From Desulfuromonadales bacterium (GTDB lineage Bacteria > Desulfobacterota > Desulfuromonadia > Desulfuromonadales > BM103), in assembly GCA_030640215.1 (NCBI GenBank), contig DAOWJU010000112.1:1-14882 (forward strand): a DNA stretch of 14,882 nucleotides, written 5' to 3'. Positions 13,149-14,882 of this stretch are shown in pieces. The notes under the pieces are model-generated. The model was not told the origin of the DNA. It saw nothing but the letters and a program-made list of their open reading frames with translations, and searched no databases. The translations under genes and the position numbers were made by a program. Position 1 is the first letter of the stretch. Every line of letters starts with the position of its first letter.

Positions 13149-14882
13149 CTACTTCATCAAATTCCGCAACACATAATTAAGGATCCCGCCACTCTGAAAA
13201 TACTGCACCTCATTAGCCGTATCAATCCGACACGTCACAACAACATCATCACGACTGCCATCAGCGCGATTAATTCGCAAAGTAATGTCCTGACCAGGCT
13301 CAGGATCTTGCACTTGCCCGACCAAGTCAAAAGTTTCACTGCCATCAATGCCAAGAGTTTTGCGGCTGTCACCCGATTTAAACTGCAACGGCAAAATCCC
13401 CATACCCACCAGGTTGGAACGATGAATCCGTTCGTAACTCTCTGTGACCACCGCTTTCACGCCGAGCAGCAGAGTGCCCTTGGCCGCCCAGTCACGGCTT
13501 GAGCCGGTGCCGTACTCTTTACCACCGATGATGATCAAGGGCGTCTTTGCTTTGGCGTGCTGCATAGCCGCATCGAAGATACTGACCTGCTCGTCGTCAG
13601 GCAGAACTTTGGTAAAGCCACCCTCAACACCTGGCACCAGTTCATTCTTCAGGCGGATATTGGCAAAGGTACCACGCATCATCACTTCGTGATTACCCCG
13701 CCGCGACCCGTAGGAATTGAAGTCTGCCGGGCCAATGTCGCGTTCACGCAGGTAGACGCCAGCAGGACTACTAGCCAGGATACTTCCTGCCGGAGAGATA
13801 TGATCTGTAGTGATCGAGTCACCGAGCAGGGCAAGTAAGCGAGCCCCTGAAAAACCTTCCAGCCCGGTGGACATTTCATCGCGAACCTCAAAGAAGGACG
13901 GTTCCTGAACATAGGTCGACTGATCTTCCCAGCGATAAGTCTCGCCTTCGGGAATTGGCAGACTACGCCAACTCTCCTCGCCGGTAAAGACATCGGCGTA
14001 CTTCTCACGGAACATATCGGCTGAAACCAGCTTGACCATCTCGGCCACCTCTTTATCACTCGGCCAGATGTCACGCAAATAGACATCATTGCCTTGTTGA
14101 TCCTGGCCCAGCGGTTCTGTGGTCAGATCCATGCAGGTGTTACCAGCAAGAGCGAAAGCCACCACCAGCGGTGGCGAAGCCAGCCAGTTGGCCTTGGTGT
14201 GTGAATGTACCCGGCCCTCAAAGTTGCGGTTGCCGGAAAGGACTGAACAGGCGGTCATATCGCTTTCTGTGATCGCATCAGCAATCGGCCCGATCAGAGG
14301 TCCGGAGTTGCCGATGCAGGTGGTGCAACCGTAACCGACAACATTGAAACCAATCTGGTCAAGATACGTTTGCAGACCGGCTTTCTCCAGATAGTCAGTC
14401 ACAACCTTGGAACCGGGAGCCAGGGAGGTTTTTACCCAGGGCTTCTGCACGAGACCTTTTTCAACCGCCTTCTTTGCCACCAGACCGGCACCCATCATCA
14501 CCGCCGGATTTGAGGTGTTGGTGCACGAGGTAATCGCGGCGATGACAACATCGCCCTGATTCAATCTGTAATCGACACCGGCAACATCAGCAGAGCGGTC
14601 AATCGCATCGGCCGGAATAACCGCTGTCGTGGCGTTTTTCAAGTCTTCGAGATCGACACGATCCTGGGGACGTTTCGGACCGGCAAGGCTCGGCTTGACA
14701 GAGCTTAAGTCAAGTTCCAGAACGTCAGTGTAATCCGGATCGGCCATGCCGTCGAAACGCCACAAACCCTGCTGTTTGGCATAAGCTTCAACCAGGGCAA
14801 CGGTTGCGTCATCACGGTTGGAGAGCCGCAGGTAATCAAGGGTCACGTCATCGACCGGGAACCAGCCACAGGTCGCGCCATA
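13149..14882 (-). CDS. acnA: Aconitate hydratase A (AcnA/IRP1 type), N-terminal part outside the window
   Basis: The C-terminal 577 residues of aconitase, open at the window edge. The visible sequence begins YGATCGWFPVDD, as in AcnA. Three [4Fe-4S] ligands are present, SCTNTSNP and GYGCTTCIGN, with the 66 and 69 residue spacing of E. coli AcnA Cys435, Cys501 and Cys504, implying about 315 residues lie beyond the edge. The C-terminal swivel domain contains GDSITTDHISPAG, SYGSRRGNHEVM and KEYGTGSSRDWAAKG. It interconverts citrate and isocitrate in the TCA cycle; IRP-type family members can also bind mRNA when the cluster is lost. A GTG at 14846 is internal and not the start. It ends FQSGGILNYVLRNLMK as usual. 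Confidence 0.97.
   Translation of the reverse strand, partial: YGATCGWFPVDDVTLDYLRLSNRDDATVALVEAYAKQQGLWRFDGMADPDYTDVLELDLSSVKPSLAGPKRPQDRVDLEDLKNATTAVIPADAIDRSADVAGVDYRLNQGDVVIAAITSCTNTSNPAVMMGAGLVAKKAVEKGLVQKPWVKTSLAPGSKVVTDYLEKAGLQTYLDQIGFNVVGYGCTTCIGNSGPLIGPIADAITESDMTACSVLSGNRNFEGRVHSHTKANWLASPPLVVAFALAGNTCMDLTTEPLGQDQQGNDVYLRDIWPSDKEVAEMVKLVSADMFREKYADVFTGEESWRSLPIPEGETYRWEDQSTYVQEPSFFEVRDEMSTGLEGFSGARLLALLGDSITTDHISPAGSILASSPAGVYLRERDIGPADFNSYGSRRGNHEVMMRGTFANIRLKNELVPGVEGGFTKVLPDDEQVSIFDAAMQHAKAKTPLIIIGGKEYGTGSSRDWAAKGTLLLGVKAVVTESYERIHRSNLVGMGILPLQFKSGDSRKTLGIDGSETFDLVGQVQDPEPGQDITLRINRADGSRDDVVVTCRIDTANEVQYFQSGGILNYVLRNLMK

Noticed and set aside
14846..14846. GTG at 14846 (minus strand) as the aconitase start
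   Set aside because: Conserved AcnA sequence YGATCGWFPVDD continues upstream to the window edge, so this is an internal codon.

Overview
The window looks like a chromosomal segment of a Gram-negative bacterium, most likely a deltaproteobacterium of the Desulfuromonadales type. This is inferred from the gene mix (TRAP transporter, AcnA-type aconitase, LarE, an IscR-like Rrf2 regulator beside cysK) and from a strong sigma-54 promoter; no rRNA or other taxonomic marker is present. Coding density is high and there are no transposases, prophage genes, tRNAs or CRISPR arrays.

Layout. Positions 1-2814 (+) hold the tail of a TRAP solute-binding protein, a hairpin terminator, the small and large TRAP permeases, and polyphosphate glucokinase. 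Positions 2986-5740 (+) hold a diaminopimelate decarboxylase, a secreted DUF4124/retropepsin-like protein, a five-copy heptamer tandem repeat, and the 16S rRNA methyltransferase RsmE. Positions 5740-6152 are non-coding: a ~160 bp dispersed repeat with terminal inverted repeats starts on the rsmE stop codon, followed by an AT-rich probable promoter region for an unknown membrane protein (6153-6629). That gene converges, across a shared hairpin terminator, on a flavin-reductase-like gene (6716-7255, -). Positions 7300-9666 (+) form a sulfur group: an Rrf2/IscR-like regulator with a dyad in its own promoter, cysteine synthase, and the sacrificial sulfur transferase LarE. Positions 9687-11225 (+) encode a small membrane protein, a thermonuclease-fold lipoprotein candidate, and 3-methyladenine DNA glycosylase I.

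The most unusual region is 11401-12750 (-). A near-consensus -24/-12 sigma-54 promoter (12735-12750) precedes four small genes: three paralogous 74-80 residue proteins, each with a signal peptide and a membrane segment carrying a conserved Gln-Leu-(Val/Met)-Pro motif, and one receiver-fold protein whose phosphoacceptor Asp and conserved Lys are replaced. The unit ends at a bidirectional terminator. I do not recognise this as a named system. It is the best candidate here for an undescribed one, possibly an envelope stress or signalling module.

The window ends inside acnA (aconitase, -), whose 3' flank carries a second, degenerate copy of the dispersed repeat found after rsmE.
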